Shown piece after piece: positions 44,633 through 53,456 of a DNA stretch of 64,000 nt. Source of the stretch: Wielerella bovis (GTDB lineage Bacteria; Pseudomonadota; Gammaproteobacteria; Burkholderiales; Neisseriaceae); assembly GCF_022354465.1 (NCBI RefSeq), contig NZ_CP092361.1, positions 248,001-312,000 on the forward strand, read 5' to 3'. The position numbers and the translations under genes were made by a program. The first letter of the stretch is position 1. Each line of letters starts with the position of its first letter. The notes beneath the pieces were generated by a model that made no database searches, was not told where the DNA came from, and saw only the letters and a program-made list of their open reading frames with translations.

Positions 44633-45031
44633 ATGTTTAAGAAAATTTTATTGTTAATCGCAGCTTTATCAACCGCCGCTTGTATGACGACACAAACACC
44701 GATTGCAGCACCCAAACAACCCATTATTCGTATTTTTGAATTGGTAATTAAACCTGAAAATTTAACTGAATTTAATGAATTAGGGAAACACAACATCACG
44801 CAATCGGTGAATACCGAAAAAGGTGTTTTAGCGATGTATGTGCTTGCTGATAAAGAACAAAGCAATAAATTGTACGTTGTGGAAGCCTATGCCGATGAAG
44901 CTGCTTATCAAGAACATCGCCAATCGCCACATTTTCAAAAATGGTTAAATGGCGCGAAAGACATGATTGTGTCGCGCAAAGTGGTGGAAACCAACCCTGT
45001 GATTTTTGGCTCAAAAGCAGTTGCACCATAA
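44633..45031 (+). CDS. Lipoprotein with antibiotic biosynthesis monooxygenase (ABM)-like domain
   Basis: A 132-residue lipoprotein: signal and lipobox STAAC (Cys 17), then a dimeric alpha+beta barrel of ABM type (about 30-120) with RIFELVIKPENLTEF, TEKGVLAMYVLADKE, LYVVEAYADEAAYQEHRQSPHFQKW. Secreted ABM-like lipoproteins are common but of unknown function. ATG 44633 with AGGAAA upstream. Fourth cargo ORF before nuoE; an N. meningitidis-type DUS follows its stop. Confidence 0.75.
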   Translation: MFKKILLLIAALSTAACMTTQTPIAAPKQPIIRIFELVIKPENLTEFNELGKHNITQSVNTEKGVLAMYVLADKEQSNKLYVVEAYADEAAYQEHRQSPHFQKWLNGAKDMIVSRKVVETNPVIFGSKAVAP

Positions 45032-45035
45032 TTTC

Positions 45036-45047
45036 ATGCCGTCTGAA
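45036..45047 (+). repeat. Neisseria AT-DUS 12-mer (ATGCCGTCTGAA)
   Basis: Exact meningococcal/gonococcal dialect, different from the AGGCAGCCTGAA dialect used elsewhere here. Confidence 0.9.
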
Positions 45048-45079
45048 ACCTGAATTTATTATTTTATTAGGATTACAAA

Positions 45080-45553
45080 ATGTTATCCGCACAATCATTA
45101 AAAGAAATTGACATTGAATTGGCAAAATACCCCGCCGAGCAACGCCGCAGCGCAGTGATGGGCGCATTGCGTATCGCGCAAACTGAATTGGGCTGGCTGA
45201 AACCCGAAACCATTGAATTTGTGGCAAATTACATCGGCATACCCGCGATTGCCGCCTATGAAGTGGCGACTTTCTACAATATGTACGATTTAAAACCCGT
45301 GGGCAAATACAAATTGACGGTTTGCACCAATTTGCCGTGCGCCTTGCGTGGCGGCGTGGACGCGGGCGAATACCTGAAAGAAAAACTCGGCATTGGCTAT
45401 GGCGAAACCACCCCAGACGGCAAATTCACGCTGGTTGAAGGCGAGTGCATGGGCGCGTGTGGCGATGCCCCCGTTATGTTGTTGAACAATCACAAAATGT
45501 GCAGCTTTATGGACGCAGCAGCGATTGATAAGAAATTGGCGGAATTGCAGTAA
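45080..45553 (+). CDS. nuoE: NADH-quinone oxidoreductase subunit E
   Basis: 24-kDa subunit carrying 2Fe-2S cluster N1a. Thioredoxin-like fold with ligands in VCTNLPCALRGG and EGECMGACGDAPVMLLN. 157 aa is normal. TTAGGA before the ATG. Separated from nuoD by about 2 kb of cargo. Confidence 0.97.
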   Translation: MLSAQSLKEIDIELAKYPAEQRRSAVMGALRIAQTELGWLKPETIEFVANYIGIPAIAAYEVATFYNMYDLKPVGKYKLTVCTNLPCALRGGVDAGEYLKEKLGIGYGETTPDGKFTLVEGECMGACGDAPVMLLNNHKMCSFMDAAAIDKKLAELQ

Positions 45554-45611
45554 AGGTTTTTCAGGCTGCCTGAAATGAAGTTCGGCGTAGCTAAAACCAC
45601 ACTACGCCGTC

Positions 45612-45631
45612 ATTCCCGCGTAGGCGGGAAT
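45612..45631. repeat. dRS3-like palindrome upstream of the GIY-YIG gene
   Basis: ATTCCCGCGTAGGCGGGAAT, the 20-bp dRS3 form, followed by CCAAAGTTGGG. Confidence 0.85.
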
Positions 45632-45711
45632 CCAAAGTTGGGCTGCACCAACTTACAATTTAATAAACATAAATTAATAAAAAATTTTCAGGCAGCCTGA
45701 AAGGTTACAGA

Positions 45712-46023
45712 ATGAATCAGCACCCACTCGCACGGCAACCTGTTGTTTACATTTTGGCAAGTGGGCGTAATGGGACTTTGTATATTGGCGTTACCATGAA
45801 TTTGCCTGAACGCATTTGGCAACATAAACAAGGCGTTTCGCCTGATGGTTTTACAGCACAATATGGCGTAGATAAATTGGTTTGGTATGAATGCTTTGCT
45901 ACGATGACCGAAGCGATTACCAAAGAAAAAGCCATGAAAAAATGGCGCAGAGAATGGAAAATTCGTTTAATTGAAGAACAAAATCCTGATTGGTTGGATT
46001 TATTTGGTGGATTGGTGGCGTGA
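45712..46023 (+). CDS. GIY-YIG nuclease domain protein
   Basis: A single-domain GIY-YIG endonuclease of 103 aa. VYILASGRNGTLYIGVTMNLPERIWQHK gives the GIY-YIG strands (here VYI and LYIGV) with catalytic Arg, and ITKEKAMKKWRREWKIRLIEEQNPDW carries the catalytic Glu and a basic helix. It belongs to the small family related to the site-specific single-strand nuclease called Ssn in Neisseria, as I recall. It sits between nuoE and nuoF, bracketed by dRS3 palindromes at 45612, 46068 and 46269. Confidence 0.88.
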   Translation: MNQHPLARQPVVYILASGRNGTLYIGVTMNLPERIWQHKQGVSPDGFTAQYGVDKLVWYECFATMTEAITKEKAMKKWRREWKIRLIEEQNPDWLDLFGGLVA

Positions 46024-46067
46024 GATTTCAGGCAGCCTGAAACCTTTACAAAATCACCAGTATCGTC

Positions 46068-46288
46068 ATTCCCGCGTAGGCGGGAATCCAAGGTTGGGTT
46101 GTGAAATATTTGTTTTTTAGGCAAATATCGATGACGGTAGTTTTGATATTTCAGGCAGCCTGAAAAATTTTCGTATCAGCAAGAATCCAAAATTGGGTCG
46201 CATTGACCAAAAATTGAATAAGCAAATAGTTGAATTAAAAAATAGAAGTTACCTAATCTCAAAGTTGGATTCCCGCCTGCGCGGGAAT
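46068..46288. repeat. dRS3 inverted pair (NIME-type) downstream of the GIY-YIG gene
   Basis: dRS3 units at 46068-46087 and, inverted, 46269-46288, with GGATTCC/GGAATCC and AAGGTTGGG/CAAAGTTGG flanks also mirrored. The spacer has a DUS and no ORF. With 45612 they bracket the GIY-YIG gene. Confidence 0.85.
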
Positions 46289-46368
46289 GATGGCAGTGTG
46301 AGAGATTGTTGGCAATAAACAAATTGATTTTTCAGGCTGCCTGAAAATGAAATAAATAGGTAGAAAAC

Positions 46369-47670
46369 ATGGCAATTTATCAATCAGGCGTGATTTTTGA
46401 AAACGTCCCCACACAAAACCCCGATTGTTGGACGCTCGCGGCTTACCAAGCGCGTGGCGGTTACAGCGCGTTACGCAAAATTTTGACCGAAAAAATCGCG
46501 CAAAACGACATCATTGACGAAGTGAAAACGTCCGCTTTGCGCGGTCGTGGCGGTGCAGGTTTCCCGACTGGCTTGAAATGGAGCTTTATGCCACGCTCGT
46601 TCCCAGGGGCGAAATATGTGGTCTGCAACACGGACGAAGGCGAACCAGGCACATTCAAAGACCGCGACATCATCATGTACAACCCCCACGCGCTGATTGA
46701 AGGCATGATTATTGCTGGCTACGCGATGGGTGCGGAAGCAGGCTACAACTACATTCATGGCGAAATTTTTGAAGGCTATCAACGCTTTGAAGCCGCCCTT
46801 GCCGAAGCCCGTCAAGCTGGCTTTTTGGGCAAAAACATCATGGGTTTGGGCTTTGATTTTGAGCTGTTCGCGCATCATGGCTATGGCGCGTACATTTGTG
46901 GCGAAGAAACCGCCTTGCTGGAAAGTTTGGAAGGCAAAAAGGGGCAGCCGCGTTTCAAACCACCATTCCCAGCGTCTTTCGGTTTGTACGGCAAACCCAC
47001 GACCATTAACAACACGGAAACTTTTGCGTCCGTGCCGTTCATCATCAAAGATGGCGGACAAAAATTCTTGGAGCAGGGCGTGGAAGGTGCAGGCGGCACC
47101 AAACTGTTTTCCATTTCGGGACACGTTGAACGCCCTGGGAATTACGAAGTGCCGCTTGGTACGCCATTTTCCGAATTGTTGGCGATGGCTGGCGGTATGC
47201 GTGGCGGCAAGAAATTGAAAGCGGTGATTCCTGGGGGGGCGTCTGCGCCTGTGCTGCCTGCGGATATTATGATGGCGTGCAATATGGACTACGATTCCAT
47301 TGCCAAAGCAGGTTCTATGCTCGGTTCGGGCGCGGTGATTGTGATGGACGAAGATGTCTGTATGGTCAAAGCGTTGGAGCGTTTGGCGTATTTCTACCAC
47401 GAAGAATCGTGCGGTCAATGTACGCCTTGCCGTGAAGGCACGGGCTGGCTGTATCGCGTGATACACCGCATTGCGACTGGCAAAGGTCGCCCCGATGATT
47501 TGGATTTGCTGGACAGCGTGGGCAACAATATGGCTGGACGCACCATTTGTGCGCTGGCGGACGCGGCTGTGTTCCCTGTTCGCAGTTTTACCAAGCATTT
47601 CCGCGCTGAATTTGAGCATTATATTGAGCATGGCAAGCCGATGAAAGAACATAAGTGGGGTGGGTGGTAA
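46369..47670 (+). CDS. nuoF: NADH-quinone oxidoreductase subunit F
   Basis: 51-kDa subunit binding NADH and FMN and holding cluster N3. [19 protein letters not shown] (NADH/FMN site), [34 protein letters not shown] and [17 protein letters not shown] (4Fe-4S ligands) are all intact. 433 aa is normal. Long open frames on the opposite strand here are shadows of its GC-rich codons. Confidence 0.97.
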   Translation: MAIYQSGVIFENVPTQNPDCWTLAAYQARGGYSALRKILTEKIAQNDIIDEVKTSALRGRGGAGFPTGLKWSFMPRSFPGAKYVVCNTDEGEPGTFKDRDIIMYNPHALIEGMIIAGYAMGAEAGYNYIHGEIFEGYQRFEAALAEARQAGFLGKNIMGLGFDFELFAHHGYGAYICGEETALLESLEGKKGQPRFKPPFPASFGLYGKPTTINNTETFASVPFIIKDGGQKFLEQGVEGAGGTKLFSISGHVERPGNYEVPLGTPFSELLAMAGGMRGGKKLKAVIPGGASAPVLPADIMMACNMDYDSIAKAGSMLGSGAVIVMDEDVCMVKALERLAYFYHEESCGQCTPCREGTGWLYRVIHRIATGKGRPDDLDLLDSVGNNMAGRTICALADAAVFPVRSFTKHFRAEFEHYIEHGKPMKEHKWGGW

Positions 47671-47714
47671 ACCCATTTTCAGGCAGCCTGAAATGAAATT
47701 TGCGGAAAAATATC

Positions 47715-48158
47715 ATGGCAAAATACATTGTGAATTTGGGCGATGAAATTTCTGTTCATGAAAAAATATTTTTGGCAGCGATTGTTCAGGCAATTTCTGA
47801 TGATGAAATTCGTCAATATATTCAAAATTTAATTTGCCATTCTTATGTGGTTTGTCGGACGGCAACACAGGGTTATGGTATGTATATTGATTTTAAAACT
47901 GTTATACCAGAAACTTTCAGGCAGCCTGTACCCCAAAAATTGCTTAATGCAACACGTTTAATTGAAACAGCATTTGAAAATTGTCAGATTGATGAAATAC
48001 CGAATAATCAAGTTTATTTGATGTTGTATCTGACTGATGATAAAACCGAATTGGATTTTTTAGAAATCACATCATTAGAATTTGATTTTCATGAAACCAA
48101 ATTGGCACATTTGATTATGGATACCATGTTTTTCAGGCAGCCTGAAACAGTAAAATAA
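47715..48158 (+). CDS. Hypothetical protein in the nuoF-nuoG gap
   Basis: A soluble 147-residue protein MAKYIVNLGDEISVHEKIFL with no family that I recognise. Two in-frame DUS supply FRQPVP (about residue 70) and the C-terminal FFRQPETVK. AT-rich relative to nuoF. ATG 47715 is chosen; an upstream TTG lacks signals. It reads with nuo. Confidence 0.55.
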   Translation: MAKYIVNLGDEISVHEKIFLAAIVQAISDDEIRQYIQNLICHSYVVCRTATQGYGMYIDFKTVIPETFRQPVPQKLLNATRLIETAFENCQIDEIPNNQVYLMLYLTDDKTELDFLEITSLEFDFHETKLAHLIMDTMFFRQPETVK

Positions 48159-48163
48159 CCAGC

Positions 48164-48209
48164 AACCTGTCCCCTCCCCCGACTGGCGGGGGAGGGTTAG
48201 GGTGGGGGT
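48164..48209. repeat. G-rich palindrome R2, head outward, left of DUF559 copy 1
   Basis: ACCTGTCCCCTCCCCC, loop GACTGG, then CGGGGGAGGGTTAGGGTGGG. The asymmetric tail (GGTTAGGGTGGGGG) faces the DUF559 gene, the head (AACCTGT) faces away. Confidence 0.85.
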
Positions 48210-48288
48210 GGTTCTATCGGGTTAAGTTATTTTTGAATATCAATGCTCTAACCCACAACAGTCCTCCCCATAGAGGATGGGAGTAGGT

Positions 48289-48300
48289 TTCAGACGGCAT
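48289..48300 (-). repeat. Neisseria AT-DUS 12-mer
   Basis: TTCAGACGGCAT on the plus strand, exact inverse of ATGCCGTCTGAA, just upstream of DUF559 copy 1. Confidence 0.9.
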
Positions 48301-48637
48301 AAACTGTTACCGCAAGATTGAAAAGGCAGCCTGAAAATGCGCCATAGCACCAGAAATCCAGCATTACAAGAAAATGCGAAAAATTTAAAACAAAACATGA
48401 CCCTTACCGAACAACGCTTGTGGTATCACTTACGCGGTAAAAGATTGAACGGCATCAAATTCCGTCGACAACAGACAATAGGCAGTTACATCGCTGATTT
48501 TGTCAGCATGGAACACAAATTGATTATTGAGTTAGACGGTGGGCAACACACCGAACAAATCGCTTACGACAATGCGCGAACCGAGTTTTTAAACAATCAA
48601 GGCTATCGTGTTGTGCGATTTTGGAATAATGAAGTTT

Positions 48638-48744
48638 TATAGTGAATTCAATTTAAACCAGTACAGCGTTGCCAGCTTCCTTATGTACTAGATGTACACG
48701 GCGGTCGCTGTCGCCTTGTCCTGATTTAAATTGAATCCACTATA
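48638..48744. mobile_element. Correia-like MITE, 107 bp, inside DUF559 copy 1
   Basis: Same ends and core as the 39606 and 61791 copies. Removing 105 bp restores GTTTTACAAAAT, matching GTTTTGCAGGAT of the intact paralogue, so the target was TA and was duplicated. Confidence 0.9.
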
Positions 48745-48796
48745 CAAAATACCGAAGCAGTTTTAGAACAGATTTTGAAATATTGTGGCAGCGATT

Positions 48797-48845
48797 GCCC
48801 CCACCCTAACCCTCCCCCGTTGGAGACGGGGGAGGGGATAGGTTA
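48797..48845. repeat. G-rich palindrome R3, right of DUF559 copy 1
   Basis: CCCCCACCCTAACCCTCCCC, loop around TTGGAG, GGGGGAGGGGATAGGTT. The tail faces the gene, the head faces away, mirror image of R2. Confidence 0.85.
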
Positions 48846-48977
48846 GTGGAAGATTGACTATTTCAGGCTGCCTGAAAAATCTGTCCCAAAAAAATATTAA
48901 TATTAAACGCTGCCCCTTTTTTCAGGCAGCCTGAAACAAATTTCTTTTAAATATAAAAAAGTAACTAGGAAACAACC

Positions 48978-51224
48978 ATGTTACAAATCCAAATAGACGG
49001 TAAACAAACCCAAGTGAAACAAGGCACGACCGTGATTGAAGCGGCGCACCAGCTTGGCACTTACATTCCGCATTTTTGTTATCACAAAAAGCTGTCCATT
49101 GCCGCCAACTGCCGCATGTGCTTGGTGGACGTGGAAAAAGCCCCCAAACCCCTGCCCGCCTGTGCCACGCCTGTTACAGACGGCATGGTGGTGCATACCC
49201 ATTCCGCCAAAGCCAAACAGGCGCAACAAGGCGTAATGGAATTTTTGCTGATAAATCACCCACTTGATTGCCCCATCTGCGACCAAGGTGGCGAATGCCA
49301 GTTGCAAGATTTGGCGGTGGGCTACGGCAAATCAGGCAGCCGCTATCAAGAAGAAAAACGCGCCGTAGTCGGCAAAGACATGGGGCCTTTGGTTTCGGCT
49401 GCCGAAATGAGCCGTTGCATTCATTGCACCCGTTGTGTGCGTTTCACGGAAGAAATCGCGGGCATGCAAGAAATCGGCATGGCTAATCGCAGCGAATTTT
49501 CCGAAATCATGCCCTTTATCGGCAAGGCGGTGGAAACCGAATTGTCGGGCAATGTGATTGATTTGTGTCCCGTTGGCGCATTGACCAGCAAGCCGTATCG
49601 TTATGATTCGCGCTCGTGGGAATTGTCGCGCCGCAAATCCATTTCCGCGCACGATGCTTTGGGTTCAAACCTGATTGTGCAAACGAAAGACCACACGGTG
49701 CGCCGCGTGTTACCGCTTGAAAATGAAGCGATTAACGAATGCTGGATTGCCGACCGCGACCGTTTCGCCTACGAAGGTTTGTACCACGAAAGCCGTTTGA
49801 AAACGCCCAAAATCAAACACGGTGGCGAATGGCAAGATGTGGATTGGACAACCGCTTTGGAATATGTGCGCCATACCCTTGATTGCATTGCTAAAGAAGA
49901 CGGCAAAGAGCAAATTGCCGTGTGGGCAAACCCGATGAATACGGTGGAAGAACTGTATTTGGCGAAAAAATGGGCGGACGGTTTCGGCGTGAAAGCGATG
50001 ACTTCGCGTTTGCGTGAAAACGACAGCCGTCTTTCAGGCAGCCTGCAAGGGGCGCAATGGCTGGGTCAAACGATTGAACAGCTTGCGGCTTGCGAAGCGG
50101 TGTTGATTGTGGGCGCGAATTTGCGTAAAGAACAGCCGCTTTTGACTGCCCGTCTGCGCCGTTCTGCCAAAGAAGGCATGGCGTTGAGCGTGGTCGCTGC
50201 CAACCGCGAAGAATTGCATATGCCCTTGTTGGCGCAAGACATTGTGCATCCGCATAAATGGGCGGATTACTTGGCGCATTTGCCCGAACACGTTTCAGGC
50301 AGCCTGAAAAATGCCGAACGTGCCGCGATTATTTTGGGCGCGGACGTGCAAAATCATCACGATTACGCAGGCATTTACGCAGCCGCGCAAACTTTGGCGG
50401 ACGAATTGGGCGCGACTTTGGGCGTTTTGCCGCAAGCCGCCAACAGCGTGGGCGCGGACATCATCGGTTTCAACCAAACCAATATTGCCGATTTGCTTGC
50501 CGAGCCGAAAAAAGCCGTGTTGCTGTTCAACATTGAGCCAGATGTGGACGTGTTGGGTGGCGAACAAGCAACAGCCAGTCTGAAACAAGCCGCCACCGTT
50601 ATGGCATTTACCGCTTACGAAAGCGAAACTTTACGCGAAGTTTGCGACATTTTGCTGCCAATCGTGCCATTTACCGAAACATCGGGCAGCTTTATCAATA
50701 TGGAAGGGCGTTTGCAATCGTTCCATGGCGTTGTGAAAACTTTGGGCGAAGCGCGTCCATTGTGGAAAATTTTGCGCGTGTTGGGCAATGTGTTTGACTT
50801 GCAAGGCTTTGATTTCAATAGCAGCGAAGAAGTGTTGCGCGAAGCCATTTGTGCCGACATGCTGCCTGAAAAACTGAACAACCGCAGCACTTGGCACGGC
50901 AATGCCGTTTCAGGCAGCCTGCACAAAATCGTGCGCGTGGGTGGCGTGGGCATTTATCATGGCGACCCGATTGTGCGCCGAGCCGCGTCTTTGCAACAAA
51001 CCAGCCACGCGGCAGTGCCAGTGGCGCGTGTTCATGCGAACACTTTGGCGACATTCGGTTTGGCTGATGGCGATGACGCGCTTGCCATGCAAAACGGTGC
51101 GCGTGTGCGCGTATCGGTGGTGGCGGACAATTCGCTGCCTGAAAACGTGGTTTACTTGCCCTTGCACGCGGCAAACGCGGCTTTGGGCGGATTGATGAAC
51201 AGCATTGAATTGGCGAGGGCGTAA
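48978..51224 (+). CDS. nuoG: NADH-quinone oxidoreductase subunit G
   Basis: Largest peripheral complex I subunit. The N-terminal 2Fe-2S domain ([29 protein letters not shown]), the N5 cluster His-Cys region ([18 protein letters not shown]) and the N4 cluster ([19 protein letters not shown]) are all present, followed by the molybdopterin-oxidoreductase-like domain to about residue 600. 748 aa; shorter than E. coli NuoG but normal for beta-proteobacteria. Several DUS are read in frame (for example SLKNAER, GSLHK). Confidence 0.96.
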   Translation: MLQIQIDGKQTQVKQGTTVIEAAHQLGTYIPHFCYHKKLSIAANCRMCLVDVEKAPKPLPACATPVTDGMVVHTHSAKAKQAQQGVMEFLLINHPLDCPICDQGGECQLQDLAVGYGKSGSRYQEEKRAVVGKDMGPLVSAAEMSRCIHCTRCVRFTEEIAGMQEIGMANRSEFSEIMPFIGKAVETELSGNVIDLCPVGALTSKPYRYDSRSWELSRRKSISAHDALGSNLIVQTKDHTVRRVLPLENEAINECWIADRDRFAYEGLYHESRLKTPKIKHGGEWQDVDWTTALEYVRHTLDCIAKEDGKEQIAVWANPMNTVEELYLAKKWADGFGVKAMTSRLRENDSRLSGSLQGAQWLGQTIEQLAACEAVLIVGANLRKEQPLLTARLRRSAKEGMALSVVAANREELHMPLLAQDIVHPHKWADYLAHLPEHVSGSLKNAERAAIILGADVQNHHDYAGIYAAAQTLADELGATLGVLPQAANSVGADIIGFNQTNIADLLAEPKKAVLLFNIEPDVDVLGGEQATASLKQAATVMAFTAYESETLREVCDILLPIVPFTETSGSFINMEGRLQSFHGVVKTLGEARPLWKILRVLGNVFDLQGFDFNSSEEVLREAICADMLPEKLNNRSTWHGNAVSGSLHKIVRVGGVGIYHGDPIVRRAASLQQTSHAAVPVARVHANTLATFGLADGDDALAMQNGARVRVSVVADNSLPENVVYLPLHAANAALGGLMNSIELARA

Positions 51225-51226
51225 TC

Positions 51227-52276
51227 ATGCAAGAGTGGTTTCAAAGCCTGTTGGGGCAAGATTTGGGCTTGATTGTGTCCATTATCGTGAAAATCGTGTT
51301 GATTTTAGCCCCATTGATTTTGACTGTGGCGTATCTCACTTATTTTGAACGCAAAGTGATTGGTTTCATGCAGTTGCGTACAGGCCCCAATGTTGTGGGA
51401 CCTTGGGGCTTGATTCAGCCTTTTGCGGACGTGTTGAAACTTTTGTTCAAAGAAGTAACGCGCCCGACTTTGTCCAATAAAGCCTTGTTTTACATTGGAC
51501 CAATGTTGTCGCTCGCGCCAGCATTTGCGGCTTGGGCGGTGATTCCGTTTAATGAAGAATGGGTTTTGACCAATGTGGACGCAGGTTTGCTGTATATTTT
51601 GATGATTACATCGTTGTCGGTTTACGGCGTGATTATTGCGGGCTGGGCGAGTAATTCCAAATACGCCTTTTTGGGCGCGATGCGTTCGTCTGCACAAACC
51701 ATTTCGTATGAAATTGCCATGTCAGCCGCTTTGGTGTGTGTGATTATGGTTTCAGGCAGCCTGAATTTTAAAGAGATTGTGGCAGCACAAGCGAGCGGCA
51801 TTGCGGGAGGTTCTATTTTCTCGTGGAACTGGTTTACTTTGTTCCCCGCGTTTTTGGTTTACCTGATTTCGGCGGTGGCGGAAACCAACCGCGCCCCATT
51901 TGACGTGGCGGAAGGCGAGAGTGAGATTGTCGCAGGTTTCCACGTTGAGTATTCGGGTTTTGCCTTTGCCTTATTTTTCTTGGCGGAATACATTTTCATG
52001 ATTTTGATTGGCGCATTGACGGCAATCATGTTTTTGGGTGGCTGGTTGTCGCCTTTCCCACAAAGCTGGGGCTGGATTGGTGCACCGAGCGCGTTTTGGA
52101 TGTTCGCAAAAATGGCGTTTGTGTTGTTCGGCTATTTGTGGATACGCGCCACATTCCCACGCTACCGCTACGACCAAATCATGCGTTTGGGCTGGAAAGT
52201 GTTGATTCCAGTTGGTTTTATCTGCATTACAGTATTGGCTGGCTGGATGGCTTCGCCATTGAGTTTGTGGAAATAA
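51227..52276 (+). CDS. nuoH: NADH-quinone oxidoreductase subunit H
   Basis: Membrane subunit linking the quinone site to the proton path. [76 protein letters not shown] and [18 protein letters not shown] are conserved. 349 aa, eight helices. Starts two bases after the nuoG stop. Confidence 0.97.
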   Translation: MQEWFQSLLGQDLGLIVSIIVKIVLILAPLILTVAYLTYFERKVIGFMQLRTGPNVVGPWGLIQPFADVLKLLFKEVTRPTLSNKALFYIGPMLSLAPAFAAWAVIPFNEEWVLTNVDAGLLYILMITSLSVYGVIIAGWASNSKYAFLGAMRSSAQTISYEIAMSAALVCVIMVSGSLNFKEIVAAQASGIAGGSIFSWNWFTLFPAFLVYLISAVAETNRAPFDVAEGESEIVAGFHVEYSGFAFALFFLAEYIFMILIGALTAIMFLGGWLSPFPQSWGWIGAPSAFWMFAKMAFVLFGYLWIRATFPRYRYDQIMRLGWKVLIPVGFICITVLAGWMASPLSLWK

Positions 52277-52279
52277 TTT

Positions 52280-52320
52280 CCCCCACCCTAACCCTCCCCC
52301 GTTTGGGACGGGGGATAGAT
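52280..52320. repeat. G-rich palindrome R4 after nuoH
   Basis: Tail CCCCCACCCTAA to the left, then CCCTCCCCCGT, loop, ACGGGGGATAGATTGCAG. Forward orientation; the right arm is slightly degenerate. Confidence 0.75.
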
Positions 52321-52403
52321 TGCAGTAAACCAAATGGGATTGCAATCAATTAAAATGTTAGGAAAAATATTTTCAGGTAGCCTGAAACCGTAAAATGACC
52401 AGA

Positions 52404-52451
52404 AACCTGTTCCCTCCCCCGTCTCAAACGGGGGAGGGCTAGGGAGGGGGC
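52404..52451. repeat. G-rich palindrome R5, left of DUF559 copy 2
   Basis: AACCTGTTCCCTCCCCCGT, loop CTCAA, ACGGGGGAGGGCTAGGGAGG. Head outward, tail toward the gene, as for R2. Confidence 0.85.
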
Positions 52452-52455
52452 AAAA

Positions 52456-52821
52456 ATGCCAGAAACAACCCGAAACCGAATTTTAAAACCCCATGCCCAA
52501 AATCTCCGCAAAAACATGACATTGGCGGAACAGCGTTTGTGGTATTTTTTGCGGAATAGGCAGTTGAACGGCATCAAATTTCGCAGACAACAAATCATTG
52601 GGCATTACATTGCCGATTTTGTCAGCATGGAACACAAATTGATTATTGAATTGGACGGCGGACAACATGCCGAACAAATTATTTATGATAATCAAAGAAC
52701 TGAATTTTTGAATGAACAAGGTTACCGCGTTATCCGTTTTTGGAATAATGAAGTTTTGCAGGATACGGAAGCTGTGCTAAACGAAATACTGAAAGCGTGT
52801 GGCGGTTTACCCCCACCCTAA
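52456..52821 (+). CDS. DUF559 endonuclease-like protein, copy 2 (intact)
   Basis: A 121-residue DUF559 protein, related to Vsr and other PD-(D/E)XK-type nucleases. NLRKNMTLAEQRLWYFLRNRQLNGIKFRRQQIIGHYIADFVSMEHKLIIELDGGQHAEQ, then GYRVIRFWNNEVLQDTEAVLNEILKACGG. Acidic D/E in IIELDGGQH and the FRRQ basic patch are likely active-site parts. Its stop (CCC CCA CCC TAA, giving the final PPP) is contributed by the tail of palindrome R6, and it starts 5 bases after R5, so gene and palindromes form one compact cassette. Between nuoH and nuoI. Confidence 0.88.
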   Translation: MPETTRNRILKPHAQNLRKNMTLAEQRLWYFLRNRQLNGIKFRRQQIIGHYIADFVSMEHKLIIELDGGQHAEQIIYDNQRTEFLNEQGYRVIRFWNNEVLQDTEAVLNEILKACGGLPPP

Positions 52822-52856
52822 CCCTCCCCCGCAAGCAGGGGAGGGGACAGGTTGCC
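52810..52856. repeat. G-rich palindrome R6, right of DUF559 copy 2
   Basis: Tail CCCCCACCCTAA overlapping the gene end, then CCCTCCCCC, loop GCAAGC, GGGGAGGGGACAGGTT. Mirror image of R5. Confidence 0.85.
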
Positions 52857-52969
52857 GCAGCGTAAATATTGTTGGCATATCCGCCAAAAGATTTTTCAGG
52901 CAGCCTGAAACTCATTTTATGATTGATTTTTAAATAAAAAACCACTACCAAAAGGGTAGGAACAACATT

Positions 52970-53449
52970 ATGGCAAATTTAGTCAAAACCTTTTTATTGG
53001 GCGAACTGGTCAAAGGCATGGGCGTAACGCTCAAAAACTTTTTCGCTCGCAAAGACACGATTTACTTCCCCGAAGAAAAAACGCCCCAATCCGTGCGTTT
53101 TCGTGGACTGCACGCGCAACGCCGTTACCCCAATGGCGAAGAGCGTTGCATTGCCTGCAAATTGTGCGAAGCGGTTTGCCCCGCCATGGCAATCAACATT
53201 GAATCCGAGCAGCGCGAAGACGGCACACGCCGCACCACGCGCTACGACATTGATTTAACCAAATGTATTTTCTGCGGATTTTGCGAAGAAGCCTGCCCTG
53301 TGGACGCGATTGTGGAAACCCATATTTTTGAGTATCACGGTGAAAAACGCGGCGATTTGCACATGACCAAACCCATTTTGCTGGCAATTGGCGACAAATA
53401 CGAAGCCGAAATCGCCAAACGCAAAGCGGCTGACGCGCCATATCGTTGA
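52970..53449 (+). CDS. nuoI: NADH-quinone oxidoreductase subunit I
   Basis: Ferredoxin-like subunit with two 4Fe-4S clusters (N6a, N6b): [17 protein letters not shown] and [19 protein letters not shown]. 159 aa is normal. AGGGTAGGAA lies upstream of the ATG. Preceded by the DUF559 cassette and followed by an empty palindrome doublet. Confidence 0.97.
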   Translation: MANLVKTFLLGELVKGMGVTLKNFFARKDTIYFPEEKTPQSVRFRGLHAQRRYPNGEERCIACKLCEAVCPAMAINIESEQREDGTRRTTRYDIDLTKCIFCGFCEEACPVDAIVETHIFEYHGEKRGDLHMTKPILLAIGDKYEAEIAKRKAADAPYR

Positions 53450-53456
53450 GCCATTT

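Larger units (their letters stand above)
48337..48846 (+). pseudogene. DUF559 endonuclease-like gene, copy 1, interrupted by a Correia-like MITE
   Basis: The protein starts MRHSTRNPALQENAKNLKQNMTLTEQRLWYHLRGKRLNGIKFRRQQTIG and is a close paralogue of the gene at 52456. DUF559 has a Vsr/PD-(D/E)XK-like fold: FVSMEHKLIIELDGGQH and GYRVVRFWNNEVL carry the expected acidic and basic residues. After NNEVL a 107-bp MITE (48638-48744) gives TAG TGA. The remaining C-terminus (QNTEAVLEQILKYCG) resumes in the same frame at 48745 and runs to TAG at 48846 inside palindrome R3. The 101-aa product lacks the last helix and may be inactive. A DUS abuts the ATG. Confidence 0.85.

Noticed and set aside
45606..46293. 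Repeated palindromes considered as a CRISPR array
   Set aside because: Spacing is irregular, the units are themselves palindromes in alternating orientation, and there are no cas genes. They are dRS3 units.
46471..47676. 401-codon open frame on the minus strand
   Set aside because: Exact antisense shadow of nuoF with no start signals; composition reflects nuoF codon bias.
49171..49185. Possible Neisseria DUS in nuoG (ACAGACGGCAT)
   Set aside because: One base off the exact 12-mer and dictated by conserved nuoG codons (TDGMV).
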